The notes under the pieces: model-generated
What the model saw: the letters and a program-made list of their open reading frames with translations, nothing else
Told to the model about the DNA's origin: nothing
The model's database searches: none
Part shown: positions 32,867-33,766 of the stretch, in pieces
How the letters are laid out: every line of letters starts with the position of its first letter
Position numbering within the stretch: the stretch's first letter is position 1
Program-made: the position numbers and the translations under genes
Assembly (NCBI RefSeq): GCF_024345495.1
Contig: NZ_JAGQBF010000028.1
Location: forward strand, 1 to 33,766
Source: Synechococcus sp. RedBA-s
Lineage (GTDB): Bacteria > Cyanobacteriota > Cyanobacteriia > PCC-6307 > Cyanobiaceae
Direction: 5' to 3'
Length of the DNA: 33,766 nucleotides

Positions 32867-33766
32867 GTGGTCAATGCCAGCCTGAACTGGGCCAGCATCG
32901 TCGGCATCGTGTTGGCCGTCGGTGGTGCGTTCCTCTATTTCATGAGGAGCTTCAAACCAGCCCTCGCCCGCGACTACGACGTGTTCTTCGCGGCTATCGG
33001 TCTGCTCTGCGGCGGAATTCTGTTTTTCCAGGGCTGGCGGCTGGATCCGATCCTCCAGTTTGGCCAGTTTCTGCTGGCGGGCACCACCGTCTTCTTCGCC
33101 TACGAAAGCGTGCGCCTGCGGGGCGTCACCACCGAGCAGGCGCGGCGCTCCTCCTACTTCGACGACGACGAACCCCTACCGGCCAGGCCGAGGGTGGGCG
33201 GTCGCGCCGGCTGGGATGACGATGTGGAGCGCTTCGAGGAACCCCAGCCCCTGCGTCGGCAGATCCGCTCTCCCCTCAGCGAAGACACCGACGAGGATCC
33301 AAGCTTTTACCGGCCCCGTCGGGAGACCGCCCGCACAGCCATCCCCGAGCGGGCCGCCAGCCGCCGCCGCAGCGCCGAGGACAGCTGGGAGCCCCTCCCG
33401 TCCAGCTCCCGCCGGGAACCCGAGTCGTACGGCTCCCGCAGCACCGCCAGTACCAGCCCATCCCCTTCGGCCAGCTCGGCTGCAAGCACAGCGGGCTCAG
33501 GGCCGGCCTTCGGCTCCCGCAGACGGGAGCGAGACAGCGGGGTCGAGTCGCGCCGCGGCAGCCGTCCGGTGCCCAGCGGCGACACCATGCCCCGCTCCAG
33601 CCGCCGGCCAGGCCCTGCCGGCGCTTCTGATCCGGCCTCCAGCCCGGCCCCGGGCATCCCCCAGGGCACCCCGATTCGCAGCCGCCCCTCGGCTGCCAGC
33701 AACAGTCCTGCCGCTGCCGACCCCACCGCTGGTCCCGGCACCCCCGTGAGCGACGCCGACTACACC
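32867..33766 (+). CDS. ycf66: Ycf66 family protein, truncated by the window edge
   Basis: At least 300 residues; no stop is reached. The N-terminal 85 residues are the Ycf66 membrane domain: NASLNWASIVGIVLAVGGAFLYFMRSF, DYDVFFAAIGLLCGGILFFQGWRLDPILQFGQFLLAGTTVFFAYESVRLRG (three hydrophobic segments; listed here by their first and last parts DYDVFFAAIGLLCGG and FFAYESVRLRG). The rest is a long Arg/Ser/Pro/Ala-rich low-complexity tail with repeated SRRR and SSR clusters. Ycf66 is found in cyanobacteria and some plastids; its function is not known. The GTG start at 32867 follows TAAACT (32804-32809), a possible -10 element, and has no strong Shine-Dalgarno. Confidence 0.85.
   Translation, partial: MVNASLNWASIVGIVLAVGGAFLYFMRSFKPALARDYDVFFAAIGLLCGGILFFQGWRLDPILQFGQFLLAGTTVFFAYESVRLRGVTTEQARRSSYFDDDEPLPARPRVGGRAGWDDDVERFEEPQPLRRQIRSPLSEDTDEDPSFYRPRRETARTAIPERAASRRRSAEDSWEPLPSSSRREPESYGSRSTASTSPSPSASSAASTAGSGPAFGSRRRERDSGVESRRGSRPVPSGDTMPRSSRRPGPAGASDPASSPAPGIPQGTPIRSRPSAASNSPAAADPTAGPGTPVSDADYT

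Overview
The window is a GC-rich piece of a cyanobacterial chromosome, most likely from the Cyanobium / freshwater-brackish Synechococcus branch of the alpha-cyanobacteria. The evidence is psbX, ycf66, a short CP12, a cyanobacterial-type Obg without a C-terminal extension, a magnesium-type HemB, a two-piece (circularly permuted) tmRNA whose tag ends in PVAA, and dense packing with many 4-base gene overlaps and GTG/TTG starts. Genus and species are inference; no database was searched.

Layout. 1-2.2 kb: a 45-residue protein, a lipoprotein, a secreted protein and, on the minus strand, an aspartoacylase-family hydrolase. 2.3-5.9 kb: a tightly coupled plus-strand trio of a glutathionyl-hydroquinone-reductase-like GST, a DUF2301 membrane protein and an ABC-F (Uup) ATPase. 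6.0-6.3 kb: CP12 with its terminator. 6.4-8.7 kb: obg and, divergent, a MalK/UgpC-like ATPase. 8.7-13.8 kb: a minus-strand run, in transcription order, of a DnaJ-class co-chaperone, hemB, a glyoxalase-fold protein and mutS2. 14.0-15.2 kb: a lumen- or periplasm-facing thioredoxin-like CPHC protein, a stand-alone cyclic-nucleotide-binding domain protein and a small hypothetical.

15.2-19.2 kb is the accessory-looking part. It has a coupled exported cluster (a possible small ORF, a DUF2092 protein and a short secreted Cys-tailed protein), about 0.5 kb of apparent gene debris, the permuted ssrA (tmRNA) locus, an RNA methyltransferase of the RlmL type, the wreck of a toxin-antitoxin pair in which antitoxin and PIN toxin have been spliced together and frameshifted, and a C-terminal remnant of an IS1595/ISXO2-type transposase. 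19.2-24.1 kb: a coupled SNF2 helicase plus SWIM zinc-finger pair, a dead polysaccharide deacetylase, and a coupled pair of envelope proteins (DUF883-like and holin-like).

24.1-33.8 kb returns to conserved core genes: smc, a PRC-barrel protein, msrB, an LpxB-related glycosyltransferase-like gene directly after tRNA-Leu(GAG), accC, a YggT/Ycf19 protein, psbX and ycf66, which runs off the right edge.

No complete new defence system, CRISPR array or prophage is visible. The most rewarding items are the permuted tmRNA and the debris around it, the exported DUF2092 cluster, the antitoxin-toxin fusion scar, the Gly/Ser-rich insertion in the SMC hinge region, and the charged insertion in the MalK-like ATPase.
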